Below are positions 37,453 through 48,627 of a DNA stretch of 64,000 nt, piece after piece. The notes under the pieces are model-generated. The model made no database searches. It was not told the origin of the DNA and saw nothing but the letters and a program-made list of their open reading frames with translations. A program made the position numbers and the translations under genes. Origin of the DNA: Hygrophila difformis (taxonomy: Eukaryota; Streptophyta; Magnoliopsida; Lamiales; Acanthaceae); contig JAOANR010000006.1 in the NCBI GenBank assembly GCA_030278955.1, forward strand, positions 10,873,915 through 10,937,914. Direction: 5' to 3'. How positions within the stretch are numbered: the stretch's first letter is position 1; each line of letters opens with the position of its first letter.

Positions 37453-37855
37453 TATTATTATTATGGGAGAGATATATAGATGGGATGTGGTGTGTGTGTG
37501 TATAGAATGCTGCAAGAAATAACCAACCCTATTTATAGATGGATGGATATATTCATTTATCATCAATGCTTGTTCTGTAAGGACCTACCTGCATGTATTA
37601 ATACGTGAAACAAAGCTTCATGCAAGTTGACAGCCACGACCTAATTAATTCGTTGCCAATTGCCAACTTCTGACTTTCATCACTGTCGTTGATTTGTGAA
37701 GCATACAACATTAAAGTAAGTTTTTCAATGGGCGATAGCAGTACATCATCTATGCTAGTAGTACTGTTTAATTTACTGTACTTGTTTAATTAAAATAATC
37801 ATGCAAGATAACAACAGCCACAAAATTCATTCATTTACATAGCTCATATATAGTA

Positions 37856-38114
37856 CTCCCTCCGTCCCACCAATCTTGTCTTGTTTGACTTTTTTACACT
37901 GTTCATTGTTTAACTTTGACTCAATATTATTGCAAGTATATATTTGAAAAAAATAAACGAGTTGGGTCTTGTTAGAATCGTATCATCATGTAGTTTTAGA
38001 ATATGTATTTTACATAATTTTTAATTATACATATTTTAAGATATTAACGGTTGAAAATGTGCATTGGATTGTGTGCAAAAGTCAAACAAGACAAGTTAAG
38101 TGGGACGGAGGGAG
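37856..38114. mobile_element. Stowaway-like MITE in copy A
   Basis: Ends CTCCCTCCGTCCCACCAATC and, inverted, CTCCCTCCGTCCCACTTAAC, flanked by TA (37854-37855 and 38115-38116). In duplication copy B the matching place reads TATACTATAAATTTAATT with a single uninterrupted TA, i.e. the empty site. The insertion is therefore later than the duplication. Confidence 0.85.
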
Positions 38115-38482
38115 TATAAATTTAATTCTCTCTAACCCACCTTCCATCCACCTTTCAATGCACAAACTTCCCCAACCACAATCACTTCATCATCATCGTC
38201 TGATCTAAATTCATATTCATATTCATATTATAAGTTTACATAACAAATTAATTTTTTAAATATATATTTTATATGTTGAAATAAAAACGATGAAAGCGAA
38301 TGAAGGGGATGAACTATTTGACCCATGAGCAATATCCGTGCAGACTGCAGAGCTTTTTCAATTTTGATGAGACAAATAAGTTTATGTTGACCGTAGCAGA
38401 GCGACAAGAATTTAAATTAGTTGAATATGCAGTTCTAGCTCAAGGACCAATTAAATGCTTTAGCAAAATGAAGTTTATGATA

Positions 38483-38815
38483 CTCTCTCCGTCCCGCGAA
38501 AGTTGACGCGTTTCTTTTGGGCACGGTAATTTCTGTAGTGGGGTTAATAGTTAAAGTGTTGTGGGTATTTGTATTTAAATTTTTAATGAATTTTCACTTT
38601 ACTTATTGTTTAACTTTGACTTAATATTATGGTAATGATTTAATTAGAAAAAAATATTCAAGTGTGGTCTTGTTAGAATCGTCTAGATGTCTAGTTTTAA
38701 AGTATATATTTTATATAATTTTTATTTGTACCTATTTTGAGATATGGAGAATTAAAGAAATGTAAGGGATTTGTAAAAAAATAAAAGTGTATTGGGAGTT
38801 GTGCAGAATAGTTAA
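38483..38815. mobile_element. degraded relative of the 37856 MITE
   Basis: It starts CTCTCTCCGTCCCGCGAAAG after TA and shares the interior with the 37856 MITE (TTTAACTTTGACT.AATATTAT and CTTGTTAGAATCGT). The right end is decayed. Copy B lacks it (about 63212), giving an approximate empty site. Confidence 0.6.
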
Positions 38816-39024
38816 AGTAATAATAAATAAATATGTACCCTGTCCCTGCATATTTAGAAACTGCTACTGAATATTCAATTTGGACATCTGATCTAAATCT
38901 GTGCAGTCCCAAATGAATTTTGTGATAGCAAAAATAAGAATGTAGTGTCCGTAGATTTGATGTTTATGACAGTAATATTCGGGTATAATATTGTGATAGC
39001 ATAGCATTTTCAGCCCTTTCACAT

Positions 39025-39066
<42 letters not shown>

Positions 39067-40286
39067 CTCTCACATTAGTTACATTATCCTACACTCTCGA
39101 TATATATACATTTATGCACTATAGAGATTCCTTATTTAAAGCAATATAAGTTATTACACAATAACTTTGTAAATTAAAGTTGTCGCCTCTACCAATTTTG
39201 ACTTCTTTGGTTTTTTATATATATGCAGTAGAGTTACTGTGGTGACTGCTATTTAGACTGTAGGTGCAGTCGTGATAATGCATAAGTGTTTTGTGATGTT
39301 TCAAATAAAAAGATGTTACTTGTTGAAGACGTGACGACGACAAACGTTATTGTGATTTGTGCGATATTTTATGTAATGACCGACACGAATTTTGTAATGT
39401 CCGGTAGAAAGTCATTTACGAAAGGAACTTGAGTTTTTAAAAACTAAAAACACCACATCAAAAATATAATCCCGCACATTACATTAAATGGAGACATAAA
39501 AAAAACACAATATAGCACTAAGGTTGCAGGTGTAGTTGGCTGCACTATAGCAATTCCAATACTTATATATATATATCTATATATGTATCAATCCGGTTAA
39601 GATACAACTTGTTTAAGAGTATGCATATATATACATCACAAAAAAACATCAATCGCATCACAAAACATCTCTTTCATCATATAAAACATCTCCTCCATCA
39701 TAAAAAAATATACCATTTCATACATCACACAACACATCTCTCACATCACATACATATATGATAGTTGCATATGCAACTATTTGCACACAATTTCTATTCA
39801 TATATTTATTGTTACGGTAATAACTCCATGAAGTTGACTATTATATTGTCATGCGAATTTCATTCTTCATTACATGTTGGAAAGTTGAAATTTCACTTTT
39901 ATTTTATATTTTTTTAACACGCAATTTTCCCTTTAAATTTATTTATTTAGATGATAAAGTTTACATTTTCTATCATTCAATGGTTTAAGATGGAAACACA
40001 TTTGTGTGAATGTTTTTTTCAGAGATTCATCATCGGCATTCATTGCTGATTTGGTTACTGAGGATTAACATGTGTTTATAGTTTTTACCACCTCTCGAAT
40101 ACAGTATTAAAACACTTTTAACTATCTGTAAGGCCAATAAGTTTTAAACCCTAAGCCCAAATCCATATAAAACGATAATTGGACCATAAATGAAACACTA
40201 AGCCCATCACAGTCTCTTCAATCTTCATATGCGGAAGGTAGTTTTTTCACAGCCACACACGCACACAAATTCGATATAAAAATAAT
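38816..40286. other. spacer upstream of RPS2-B, with poly-T tract
   Basis: It contains a ~37-bp T run at 39028-39064 and AT-rich sequence with short CATCACA repeats (39630-39760). About 0.9 kb (38835-39800) has no counterpart in copy B, so it is either an insertion in A or a deletion in B. The last part is the S2-B promoter, homologous to 33380-33510. No gene is recognised. Confidence 0.45.
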
Positions 40287-40308
40287 TGGGCCACAAATGA
40301 AACCCTAA
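40287..40308 (+). promoter_or_regulatory. site II plus telo-box of RPS2-B promoter
   Basis: TGGGCC at 40287-40292 and AAACCCTAA at 40300-40308, the same spacing as in copy A. This suggests the second S2 gene is still under the normal ribosomal protein control. Confidence 0.75.
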
Positions 40309-40421
40309 GTCGTTTCATCAGTGTCTTCATATATACATTTCCGAAGCTAGGGTTTCACACAGCCGCCACAATCTTCCGATATTACTTTCCAGTTCCATCA
40401 CATTTCCACCTAACACTTACA

Positions 40422-42175
40422 ATGGCTGACAGAGGAGGCGAACGCGGCGGATTTGGCCGTGGATTTGGCGGCCGAGGGCGTGGCGGTGACAGGGGAGGCA
40501 GAGGACGTGGCCGCCGCCCCCGCCGTGAGACTGAAGAGGAAAAATGGGTGCCCGTTACAAAGCTCGGCCGCCTAGTAAGGGACGGGAAAATCAAATCTGT
40601 GGAGCAAATCTATCTCCACTCCCTCCCAATCAAGGAGTACCAAATAGTTGATGCCCTGTTGCCTTCCCTGAAGGATGAGGTCATGAAAATCATGCCTGTC
40701 CAGAAGCAGACCCGTGCCGGTCAGAGAACCCGGTTCAAGGCCTTCGTTGTCGTCGGCGACGGAAACGGTCATGTCGGATTGGGTGTGAAGTGCTCCAAGG
40801 AAGTGGCCACGGCTATCCGTGGTTCTATTATATTAGCTAAACTATCCGTTATTCCTGTGAGGAGAGGCTACTGGGGGAACAAGATCGGGAAGCCTCACAC
40901 AGTACCGTGCAAGGTTACCGGAAAGTGTGGGTCGGTTACCGTCCGGATGGTTCCTGCGCCTCGTGGCGCTGGTATTGTGGCGGCGCGTGTGCCAAAGAAG
41001 GTGCTCCAGTTCGCGGGCATTGAAGACGTGTTCACTTCTTCTCGTGGATCCACCAAGACTCTTGGGAATTTCGTAAAGGTCGAATATTTATACCTCTTTT
41101 TAAAATTTGTTTATTATTGTTTTGGAACACGAATCTCACTTGACTATTATGTTTTTTCATATATATATATATATATATATATAACTATGTTAAAAAATTT
41201 GATCAAGCGTAAGAACAGAGGAAGTATCTTTTTTGGAAAGCCCAAGCCAGATAACAATTTTTTATTAGTTTCTTTCTCTTATACATACTTACATTTTAGT
41301 TGTGTTTGTGTATGATATTTCAAGTGGGTTTAGTGTTGCCGTTCTCATGTTTTGAGCCCAATGCATATGAATTCAATCACGAGCACTATGACTTTGTAGG
41401 AATTGTTTTGCGAGCTTGTTCTAAATATTGGATTTGGTTCCTGTAAATGATATTTTACATCTAGAAATTAAGTAGTTATGAAATGCTGTGGTGTTGAAAT
41501 CTCTTGGTGATCATTGGTTGAATTTCGAAATACAATTGTACAAGTAGTGGTTGTTGATTAAGGTATTCACTTATATTTATCACAGCATATTTCCAAGTTT
41601 GTGAAATTTTTTATGTATGGATATCTCTTATGTTTTGATGTGGTAGGAAGTTGTCTTTTCTGCTTCTCTTTATTCAAAATTGATGAAACTGGAAAAATTT
41701 AAAAATCTCTTACTAGGTTTCGGTCTTTTGTTTGCTTAGTTCCAGCTGAAAAAATGCTCTATTGTGTTGATGAATTGAAGTTAGTTTTATGACTTGCGTG
41801 TTTTTGCAAATACTTTATAGTTATCTTTGCTTGTTTGGGCATTTTGGTACGAGGGAAATAGGAATAAAAGTTTTGTTGGGATCAATTGAACCTAAAAATG
41901 CTATGGAATCAGATGTTGAACCTCTGTTGCTTTGGTCTCTATCCAACAAATCAAATCCCGAATAAATTTGTTTTCGAGTTGATGATTTATGATCGATCGT
42001 TTTTTTTTTTGGGCAGGCAACATTTGATTGCTTGATGAAGACATATGGCTTCCTAACACCCGACTTTTGGAAGGAGACTAGATTCACCAAGGCCCCCTTC
42101 CAGGAATACACTGATTTATTGGCCAAGCCTACTGCAAAGATTGTCCAGATTGTGGATGAGGAGGGCTTAAGCTAG
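40422..42175 (+). CDS. RPS2: 40S ribosomal protein S2 (uS5), copy B
   Basis: Exon 1 is 40422-41078 (219 codons) and exon 2 is 42017-42175, with a 938-bp GT-AG intron. The exon 1 product is identical to copy A although the DNA differs at scattered, mostly third, codon positions, a sign of purifying selection or conversion. In exon 2 one Thr is Ala (KPTAK). The 3' end has one extra G, so the protein ends DEEGLS instead of DEEA, making 271 residues. The intron has diverged much more than the exons and carries a (TA)n tract (41159-41183). The MULE begins only ~350 bp downstream. Probably functional, as the changed tail is two residues longer and outside the S5 domains. Confidence 0.93.
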
Positions 42176-42519
42176 AGGTGACATAATATACTTCTATTTA
42201 ACTATACACTGAGAGGATGGAAAAATGATTGTTTCGGGTGGGGGAAGTAGCTTTGAATTTTGTATGGAAGTAGTATATTTTTGGCATGACTTGTTTATTT
42301 GTGAATTGTGATATTGAACCAAGGCCATGTTTGCTTGATACCCTCAATAAATCAACCGAATGGCTTGGTTTGTTAAATATTTTTGATTGGGTTTGTTTAA
42401 AATTTGAAACTTTATATTGCAACGCTAGTCTATCACACCTAATGGTCAAAAGCTGAAAAATAGTAGTATCAGAAAACAAAAATTCTAGAGGCAAATTATC
42501 AATGAGTCCGAACACGCAG
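42176..42519. other. 3' flank of RPS2-B up to the MULE
   Basis: S2-B 3' UTR and spacer. It does not obviously match the copy A spacer 35274-36400, so this flank has diverged or been rearranged. Nothing else seen. Confidence 0.4.
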
Positions 42520-42529
42520 TGCCATGGCA
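42520..42529. repeat. palindromic 10-bp flank, possible MULE target duplication
   Basis: TGCCATGGCA lies here and again at 58391-58400, immediately outside both ends of the MULE. Because the word is its own reverse complement it reads as a direct repeat, the length expected for a MULE target duplication (8-11 bp), but it could instead be the outermost part of the inverted repeats. Outside it only GCAG is shared in inverted orientation, which favours target duplication. Confidence 0.55.
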
Positions 42530-42690
42530 GGTACTGACAATAATCTTTTATGCCAGCCGCCAAAATGCCTCAACTTTTGTACCCGAAAAGGCATAAAAAC
42601 CCCTGGTTCGTGGTGTGGTTCGTATACGAACCGGGTTAATAACCACGAACCATGGGATTAATTAGTAAAGGTGATTAAGGAAGCATGGTT
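42530..42690. repeat. left terminal inverted repeat of the MULE
   Basis: Matches the complement of about 58230-58390, first almost perfectly for ~110 bp and then in blocks (GATTAATTA.TAA.GGTGATTAAGGA). It is rich in the word GGTTCGT and its complement ACGAACC. Confidence 0.85.
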
Positions 42691-42739
42691 CGTGGTTAAA
42701 GTTGTGGGCCGGAGACGAACCGGTGCCATTGACGACGAA

Positions 42740-42870
42740 CCATGGCCCCACGTGGCAATGTGGGTTCGTCTTTAGTCAGGTGACCACGACGACCCACAGA
42801 CCATGGCCCCACGTGGCAATGTGGGTTCGTCTTTAGTCAGGTGACCACGACGACCCACAGACCATGCACC
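42740..42870. repeat. 61-bp subterminal tandem repeat
   Basis: Two full copies and a start of a third: CCATGGCCCCACGTGGCAAT recurs at 42740 and 42801. Each copy contains ACGTGG and the TGGGTTCGTC word shared with the terminal repeats. Such arrays may bind transposase or host factors. Confidence 0.9.
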
Positions 42871-43444
42871 ATGCCCTATTATTATTACTCATTAATTTTA
42901 TTATAAAATCAATTTAATCCAATCATATTTATTATAATTATTTTAATTTTCCGTCTACAAATATTATAAAATCTATTATAACAAAATAATAATAATAAGT
43001 TTTATGTATTATTAATATTACATTGTTATTATTAATATTATTATTATTATCATTATTATTAATATTCTTTTACTATTGTTTGTAGAATAATTATTATAAT
43101 GTATTTATAGTTTTAATACTCCTAAAAATATAATTATTAATATAAATATTAAAATTATTAATTATTATTATTAATTTAATAATATCAAAAATATTAATTA
43201 TTAATATAATTATTTTATTATGAATATTAATAATATTATAATGATTAATTATCATTATTATTATTTAGTAATATAATTATTTTATAACTATAATAAATGT
43301 TAAAATTATTTTATGCTTTCTCCGTTCCTTTTTATTTGACATGGTAGGAGTTTTGTTACTGTGCATTGAGTAACTTTGATAGGACTTCATGTATACAGTT
43401 CTATAGGTGAAGAAATAGTCAAACCTTTTTAATAGTAATAAAAT
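42871..43444. other. AT-rich MULE interior, left of the RPL15 array
   Basis: Almost pure A/T with ATT/AAT trinucleotide runs. It contains the first copy (43051-43191) of a ~140-bp direct repeat whose second copy lies at 45102-45237, plus a decayed CTCCGTTCC MITE-like end at 43319. No gene. Confidence 0.6.
43051..43191 (+). repeat. direct repeat left of RPL15 array
   Basis: CATTATTATTAATATTCTTT through to TTAATTTAATAATA is repeated with few changes at 45102-45237 on the other side of the RPL15 array. Confidence 0.85.
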
Positions 43445-43503
43445 ATTAATAATAATGATAATAATTATTCCATTGCAGTGCACCCGCGCCGACGAGTCGA
43501 ACA
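43445..43503. repeat. inverted repeat bounding RPL15 array, left arm
   Basis: AATGATAATAATTATTCCAT, then GTGCACC.GCGCCGA.G.GTC.AACAC, is found inverted at 45055-45113. The arm ends 8 bp before the RPL15 start codon on this side. Confidence 0.8.
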
Positions 43504-43511
43504 CCATCACC

Positions 43512-45113
43512 ATGGGTGCCTACTCTTACGTCTCGGAGCTCTGGAAGAAGAAGCAATCCGATGTCATGCGCTTCATACTTGGGGTTCGTTGTTGGGAGTA
43601 TCGTCAGCTTCCCGCCGGCGTCCGCGTCACCCACCCTACTCGCCCCGACAAGGCAAGACGCCTCGGCTACAAGGCAAAACAGGGGTATGTGCTTTACCGT
43701 GTCCGTGTTAGACGTGGTGGAAGGAAGAGGCCAGTTCCAAAGGGGATTGTACATGGTAAGCCCACCAACCAGGGTGTTACTCAGCTGGAATTCCTGCGCA
43801 GCAAGAGTTCCTTGGTGGAGGAACGTGCTGGCAGGAAACGTGGGGGCATTAGGGTTCGTTGTTGGGAGTATCGTCAGCTTCCCGCCGGCGTCCGCGTCAC
43901 CCACCCTACTCGCACCGATAAGGCAGGACGCTTCGTCTACAAGGCAAAATAGGGGTATGTGGTTTACCGTGTCCGTGTTAGACGTGGTGGAAGGAAGAGG
44001 CCTGTTCCAAAGGGGATTGTACATGGGAGGCCCACCAACCAGGGTGTTACTCAGCTGGAATTCCTGCGCAGCAAGAGTTCCGTGGTGGAGGAACGTGGTG
44101 GCAGGAAACGTGGGGGCATTAGGGTTCGTTGTTGGGAGTATCGTCAGCTTCCCGCCGGCTTCCGCGTCACCCACCCTACTCGCACCGATAAGGCAGGACG
44201 CTTCGGCTACAAGGCAAAACAGGGGTATGTAGTTTACCGTGTCCGTGTTAGACGGGGTGGAAGGAAGAGGCCTGTTCCAAAGGGGATTGTACATGGTAAG
44301 CCCACCAACCAGGGTGTTACTCAGCTGAAATTCCTGTGCGGCAAGAGTTCCGTGGTGGAGGAACATGCTGGCAGGAAACATGGGGGCCTTAGGGTTCGTT
44401 GTTGGGACTATCGTCAGCTTCCCGCCGGCGTCCGCGGCACCCACCCTACTCGCCCCGATAAGGCAAGACGTCTCGGCTACAAGGCAAAACAGGGGTATGT
44501 GGTTTACCGTGTTCGTGTTAGACGTGGTGGAAGGAGGAGGCCAGTTCCAAAGGAGATTGTACATGGTAAGCCCACCAACCAGGGTGTTACTCAGCTGAAA
44601 TTCATGCGCGGCAAGAGGTCCGTGGTGGAGGAACGTGCTGGCAGGAAACTTGGGGGACTTAGGGTTAGTTGTTGGGACTATCGTCAGCTTCCCGCCGGCG
44701 TCCGCCGCACCCACCCTACTCGCCCCGATAAGGCAAGACGTCTCGGCTACAGGGCAAAACAGGGGTATGTGGTTTACCGTGTCCGTGTTAGACGTGGTGG
44801 AAGGAGGAGGCCAGTTCCAAAGGAGATTGTACATGGTAAGCCCACCAACCAGGGTGTTACTCAGCTGAAATTCATGCACGGCAAGAGGTCCGTGGTGGAG
44901 GAACGTGCTGGCAGGAAACTTGGGGGACTTAGGGTTAGTTGTTGGGACTATCGTCAGCTTCCCGCCGGCGTCCGCGGCACCCACCCTACTCGCCCCGATA
45001 AGGCAAGACGTCTCGGCTACAGGGCAAAAGAGGGGTATGTGGTTTACCGTGTCCGTGTTAGACCCATCGGCGCTGGTGCACGGGAATGGAATAATTATTA
45101 TCATTATTATTAA
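43512..45113 (+). pseudogene. captured RPL15 (eL15) N-terminal part, tandemly amplified
   Basis: ATG at 43512 opens [19 protein letters not shown], the start of 60S ribosomal protein L15, then [57 protein letters not shown] and ERAGRKRGG. After about residue 113 the frame does not go on to the rest of L15 but jumps back to RCWEYRQ. The 270-bp unit (90 codons, L15 residues ~24-113) starts at 43585, 43855, 44125, 44395 and 44665, with a partial sixth from 44935. One frame runs through all copies and is broken only by TAG at 43950-43952 in copy 2 (CAG to TAG). The copies differ by substitutions (for example WEY or WDY), so amplification is not brand new. It lacks the C-terminal half of L15, so it is not a ribosomal protein gene. 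Confidence 0.9.
45055..45113. repeat. inverted repeat bounding RPL15 array, right arm
   Basis: Inverted counterpart of 43445-43503. It follows directly on YRVRVR of the partial sixth repeat. Confidence 0.8.
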
Positions 45114-45237
45114 TATTCTTTTACTATTGTTTGTAGAATAATTATTATAATGTATTTTTAGTTTTAATACTAAAAATATAATTATTAATATAAATATTAA
45201 AATTATACATTATTATTATTAATTTAATAATAGCAAA
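45102..45237 (+). repeat. direct repeat right of RPL15 array
   Basis: Second copy of 43051-43191, with small deletions. Confidence 0.85.
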
Positions 45238-45239
45238 AA

Positions 45240-45879
45240 TTATTTTGACTATATTTATTACTTTCTCTTTTGTTATAATAATAAATATTTTTGATTAATA
45301 ATTTTCTCTAATAATATTGTAACAAACATAAAATAATTGTAATTATGAAAGGATTATATTATCATTAATAATTGTCTACTGAAAGGCGTCGTGTATGCCC
45401 AAATTTCAACTTGCCGCCACCCCATCCACCATCCCCTCCAGCTCTTTGAATCTGCAAGGCCATACTGAATGTCCCGAGAGGAGTAATATTTGGAATGTCA
45501 TAGTCATCACATTCTTCATGATGCAGTTATTGTGCTTCCAATGACGGTCCTTACCAATGCCGCCCATGCCAAATGTTGTATTTTCCAATGCTTTCCAATT
45601 CCTGATTCGGACAAAATTGATAGGCCATACTCAATGTTCCCGAAAGGAGTAATTTTTTTAATGTCACGACCGCAACATTAACGTTGATGTTGTGATCGTG
45701 CTTACCGTTGATGCATGCCCAGTGTTCCACAACAGCAACATTCACCATGATGTGGCGCTTGTGATTCCGAATGTGACACTCTTACCTATACCTCCCATTC
45801 CCCTGAAATGGAACTGCCGACTTACAACACTAACCTGCAGTTAAGCATCCAGAATATATAAATCATTAGATTGAATAAA

Positions 45880-45912
<33 letters not shown>

Positions 45913-48330
45913 CCATTAGATTTGTTATGTGAAAAACTGTAAAATTACCTCTAGTGAATCATTGTTGGGAATTCATCCTAGTAGCTCAATTTAACTCCCT
46001 TCGTTGATTACTCTCTGCAGCCTTCTGCACCATATGCAACCGAAATAAATGGTGCTATCTACGGTGCTGGTGGCTATGATGGGGACTGCAGAATTTTATC
46101 CTCTCGGAAAGCCGATTCTTCAAGTTCTGTGATGTAAGATTTGAGCTTGATGCATGCCCAGTGTTTAACCTGTCGCAACACGACCGGTGTGGGACAGGCT
46201 ATACTCATGCTACACGAAAGGAGTAATATTTGGAATGTCACGATCACTACATTCATCCTGATGTAGTGATTGTGCTTCCAATTAGGGTCATTACCAATGC
46301 CGCCCATTCCAAATACGTCCAAATGTTGTATCTCCAGCCACTGAAGTTGAACACCAAAACCCTGAATTGGAGGAGTCTTCTCAAATTGAAAGAGAATTGG
46401 AATTGCATAGCAGATGCATGGACATAGGGTCTTTAAATAGAGTTGCCCAAGATTCAGGTGCCCTTTTGTCCTCCATCTCCCTATCCCCAACGGTTAAATT
46501 GAGGGGTAATACCACCCACCAAGGCTTGCCCCTCTGAATGTTCTACGGTCCTAGTGCATCCGCTTCCATTTTGACCCCTAAGCAATGGGAGGTGGATCGA
46601 ACCGTCGTCATTACCAATGCCGCCCAGGCTAATGTTGTTGTTACAAACGTGGCGACCATGTCCAAATGTTGTATTTGGGCAATACCTACAAGTAAACATT
46701 ACAAAATAATATTAATAACGGCGATCAATACATTTTTGTAAAGTTAATGCTAATAATATGAATAGTAATAATGAAATTAATTCGACTAATACCACTCTGG
46801 CCGCCTGAGTTTATATTGTGATCAATCCGCTGCTATCCTTTTCCCATGGCATCTCGCATTGGCCACTGAACCGCCCAATTTCCTTTGGAATGTCGTATAT
46901 GCCCAATTTTCAACTTGCCGCCTCCCCATCCACTATCTTCGGCAGCTCTTTGTATTCATAGGTCATTCTCAACATTCCGAAAGGAGTAATATTCGGAATG
47001 TGACGACCGCAGCATTCACCCTGCTGCGACGATTGTGATTCCGAACGTGGCACTCTTACCTATACCTCCCATTCCCCTGAAGTGGAACTGCGAAATGTCG
47101 ATGTCCCATGTGGCAAAATTTACCCAATCTCCGAAATGACCTACAGTTATCATAGCAAACATTGTGCACAATATGATATTAGTACGCGGCCAAATAATAA
47201 TAATAATAATAACAGTTAAGAAGACGCGCGCTAATTTTCTTTATCCAAAGGACATACTTAGTTCTAGATGGACACCACGCTAATGCTTGCCCCTCCGAGT
47301 GTGGTCATTCTGGACCTTCCACGGGGATAATGCCGACTTTAATTTTTCCTTCATGTCACTCCGATTGTATTCTCCAATACCTCCCATACCAACTGAAATG
47401 GATGTACGAACTTGCAACAGTAACCTGTAGTTGAACATACATAATATCTAAGCTAATAGGCTTACTAATAATAGTAAAAACTGTGAACGAATATATAAGA
47501 CAATAACGATAATAATAATAATAATTTACTATAAGAATAGTAATTACTGTTGTACCCATTGCATTTCTTCTCCCTATGTTCAACCTCTCTCAACCTCCCT
47601 ACACGAAAGGAGTAATATTTGGAATGTCGACTCATAGTGTTTCTTCTCCCGATGCCCCTTTATTATGTCGGGCCGTAATGTTTCTTCTCTCTATGCTCAA
47701 CCTCTCTCAGCCGACTGCTCTCTTTCCTCCATCTCCCTATTCCCAACGGTTTCATGTGTTTCTACGGTTCCCGGTACACGCGTTGCCAAATCTACCACTA
47801 CAATAATTTTCTGAACGGACATTACCAATGCCGCCCAGACCAAGTGTGACGCGTGTGAGTCGAAGTGTAGCCATTACCAATGCCGCCCAGGCCAATGTTG
47901 TCTTTTCGAATGCCGCTCATGTCCAATTGTTGTATTTGGACAATACCTACAGGTAAACATTACAAAATATTATTAATAATGACGATCTAAAAAATTTAAT
48001 TAATATTAATGCTAATAATATGAATAGTAATAATACAAAATCAGTCACAATAAATTATTGATAATATTATTATCAATATTATCAATAATTATCAATAATT
48101 ATTAAAAAAAAATTAACCATTATTATCAGTAATGGTAACTTATTACCATTATTGATAATGGTAAATTAATACTCATAATTTACCATTATTAATAAAAAAA
48201 CTGATAAAAAAATTACCCAACATTTTTATAATTAGTAAAATAATTAGAATTAATAATTAATATATAATATTATTATCATTTTCAGAACTATTTAATAATT
48301 AATAATATGAAAAATTTGAGGCGGGTGCAA
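45240..48330. repeat. MULE interior with scattered short diverged repeats
   Basis: No coding sequence is recognisable. Short motifs recur: CATTACCAATGCCGCCCA (45550, 46290, 46608, 47821, 47873), GGAGTAATATTTGGAATGTC (45480, 46220, 47610; variants at 45645 and 46985), and CTTACCTATACCTCCCATTC (45783, 47055; variant near 47370). Their order suggests repeated duplication and decay of a few hundred base pairs. Between them are (AAT)n tracts (45882-45912, 47196-47213, 47512-47524) and AT-rich stretches (47960-48330). Confidence 0.6.
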
Positions 48331-48344
48331 AACTGTAGGGTTAA

Positions 48345-48408
48345 GAGTTTAGGGTTTAGGGTCCAATTTTTAGGGTTTAGGGTTTAGGGTTTAAGGATAA
48401 GGGTTTTC
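48345..48408. repeat. interstitial telomere-like repeats
   Basis: About six TTTAGGG units, partly interrupted, the plant telomere motif. Further runs lie at 48999-49022 and 49138-49156. They sit within the MULE around the presumed first exon and intron of the Ulp1 gene. Confidence 0.8.
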
Positions 48409-48627
48409 GCGAAAATACCATTTTTTCAAAAAAATTGGGGGCGGGGCGCGAAAATTAAGGGTGGGCCGTGTACGGCCCACCGGTTCGTATACCCGGGTCG
48501 CGGCGCATAAGTTCGCGAACCCCCCTTTTTTCCCCCACTTTCCCACTTTCTCTTTTCTTCTCTTTTCTTCCCCACTTTCCCCTTCGGCGGTTACTCCGGC
48601 GATTACTCCGGCGATTTCTCTTGCAAA

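Larger units (their letters stand above)
33370..40130. repeat. segmental duplication, copy A
   Basis: The unit contains the S2 ribosomal protein gene (plus), the phylloplanin-like gene (minus) and downstream sequence. It is repeated in the same order and orientation from about 40131 on. Matching landmarks in A and B: S2 promoter and exons (33511-35273 with 40287-42175), the phylloplanin 3' flank and start region (36440-37460 with 58655-58915), CTTCCCCAACCACAATCACT (38168 with 61990), the CAATTAAATGCTTTAGCAAA block (38450 with 63183) and ACGGTAATAACTCCATGAAG (39824 with 63283). The exact breakpoint near 33370/40130 is estimated. Confidence 0.8.

Noticed and set aside
43512..43952. Functional RPL15 gene
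   Set aside because: Only the N-terminal ~113 residues are present, then the frame loops back, and a stop follows. The rest of L15 is absent.
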